Part shown: piece by piece, positions 4,861 through 5,060 of the stretch
Layout: each line of letters begins with the position of its first letter
Numbering within the stretch: position 1 is the stretch's first letter
Assembly (NCBI GenBank): GCA_025456385.1
Contig: JALOKS010000210.1
Location: 1 to 5,060, forward strand
Reading direction: 5' to 3'
Source of the DNA: Thermoanaerobaculales bacterium
Lineage (GTDB): Bacteria; Acidobacteriota; Thermoanaerobaculia; Thermoanaerobaculales; Sulfomarinibacteraceae
Length of the DNA: 5,060 nucleotides
Notes under the pieces: model-generated
Database searches by the model: none
What the model was told of the DNA's origin: nothing
The model's input: only the letters and a program-made list of their open reading frames with translations
Program-made: the position numbers and the translations under genes

Positions 4861-5060
4861 ATGGACCTCGCCGGAGGGCGGACGAAGCGGCTGCTGCCGT
4901 GGGTGCTGCTGGTCGCGCTGTCGCTCGCGCTGCACCTGTGGCTGCTCGGCGAGCGCTCCTTCCACCACGACGAGTCGATCCACGCCCAGACCTCGTACCA
5001 GCTCCTGCAGACCGGCGCCTACCGCTACGACCCGACCTACCACGGCCCGCTGCTCTACTA
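4861..5060 (+). CDS. Agl23/TIGR03663-like GT-C membrane glycosyltransferase, 5' part only
   Basis: The frame from ATG 4861 is open to the window edge (66 complete codons). Residues 1-10 are positively charged (GRTKR), and about 11-30 form a leucine-rich first membrane helix. Next come FHHDESIHAQTSYQLL (34-49) and YRYDPTYHGPLLY (54-66). Acidic residues D37/E38 in the first extracytoplasmic loop, followed by a Y-x-Y-D-P-x-Y-H-G-P block, are characteristic of the TIGR03663 'flippase activity-associated protein Agl23' group. These are relatives of the ArnT/PMT (GT39) polyprenyl-phosphate-sugar glycosyltransferases, which use the Asp/Glu in that loop. It would act in the cytoplasmic membrane on a lipid-linked sugar donor. 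Family members are usually 500 or more residues, so most of the gene lies outside. No ribosome-binding site is seen; the start rests on the conserved N-terminal layout. Sugar and acceptor are unknown. Confidence 0.85.
   Translation, partial: MDLAGGRTKRLLPWVLLVALSLALHLWLLGERSFHHDESIHAQTSYQLLQTGAYRYDPTYHGPLLY

Overview
The window is very GC-rich (third codon positions almost all G or C) and densely packed with protein genes, in the style of a high-GC bacterium. The gene content does not fix the phylum. A TIGR03663/Agl23-like glycosyltransferase, a CPSF-like metallo-beta-lactamase RNase, a multi-PAS HDFNN-type histidine kinase and low-complexity intergenic repeats would fit Acidobacteriota, Myxococcota/Desulfobacterota or a related environmental lineage. 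That placement is inference only. No tRNA, rRNA, CRISPR array or recognisable insertion sequence is visible.

Layout. Positions 1-1271 hold, on the minus strand, the first 423 codons of a beta-CASP metallo-beta-lactamase ribonuclease that runs off the left edge. A 126-bp divergent spacer (1272-1397) carries a nearly perfect 20-bp inverted repeat (1296-1339) directly upstream of a plausible sigma70-type promoter facing right. Three plus-strand genes follow, closely spaced and probably co-transcribed. The first is a DUF883/YqjD/ElaB-like, tail-anchored helical protein (1398-1886). The second is a 103-residue acidic protein with two glycine-zipper membrane segments (1901-2212). The third is a 760-770 residue membrane sensor histidine kinase with HAMP, two PAS-like regions, a catalytic core and a degenerate receiver-like tail (2245 or 2275 to 4557).

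Positions 4558-4860 contain no believable gene. They hold short tandem repeats: five copies of an 8-mer, GCAGAGGR, bracketed by a 12-bp direct repeat, then four copies of a 7-mer, TTCGAAA. Just before the next gene there is a pair of TAAGCTT words 20 bp apart. At 4861 the N-terminus of an Agl23/TIGR03663-type GT-C fold membrane protein begins; it runs off the right edge.

Functional reading. The left gene belongs to RNA processing or decay. The next two encode small membrane-anchored proteins of the ribosome- or stress-associated DUF883 type. The kinase is a signalling protein without an adjacent response regulator. The last gene probably belongs to lipid-linked sugar or cell-surface glycosylation. 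Nothing ties all of these into one pathway. The most unusual items are the two-protein glycine-zipper membrane pair upstream of a kinase, the long hairpin in the divergent promoter region, and the kinase's pseudo-receiver tail. I did not find convincing evidence of a wholly new system.
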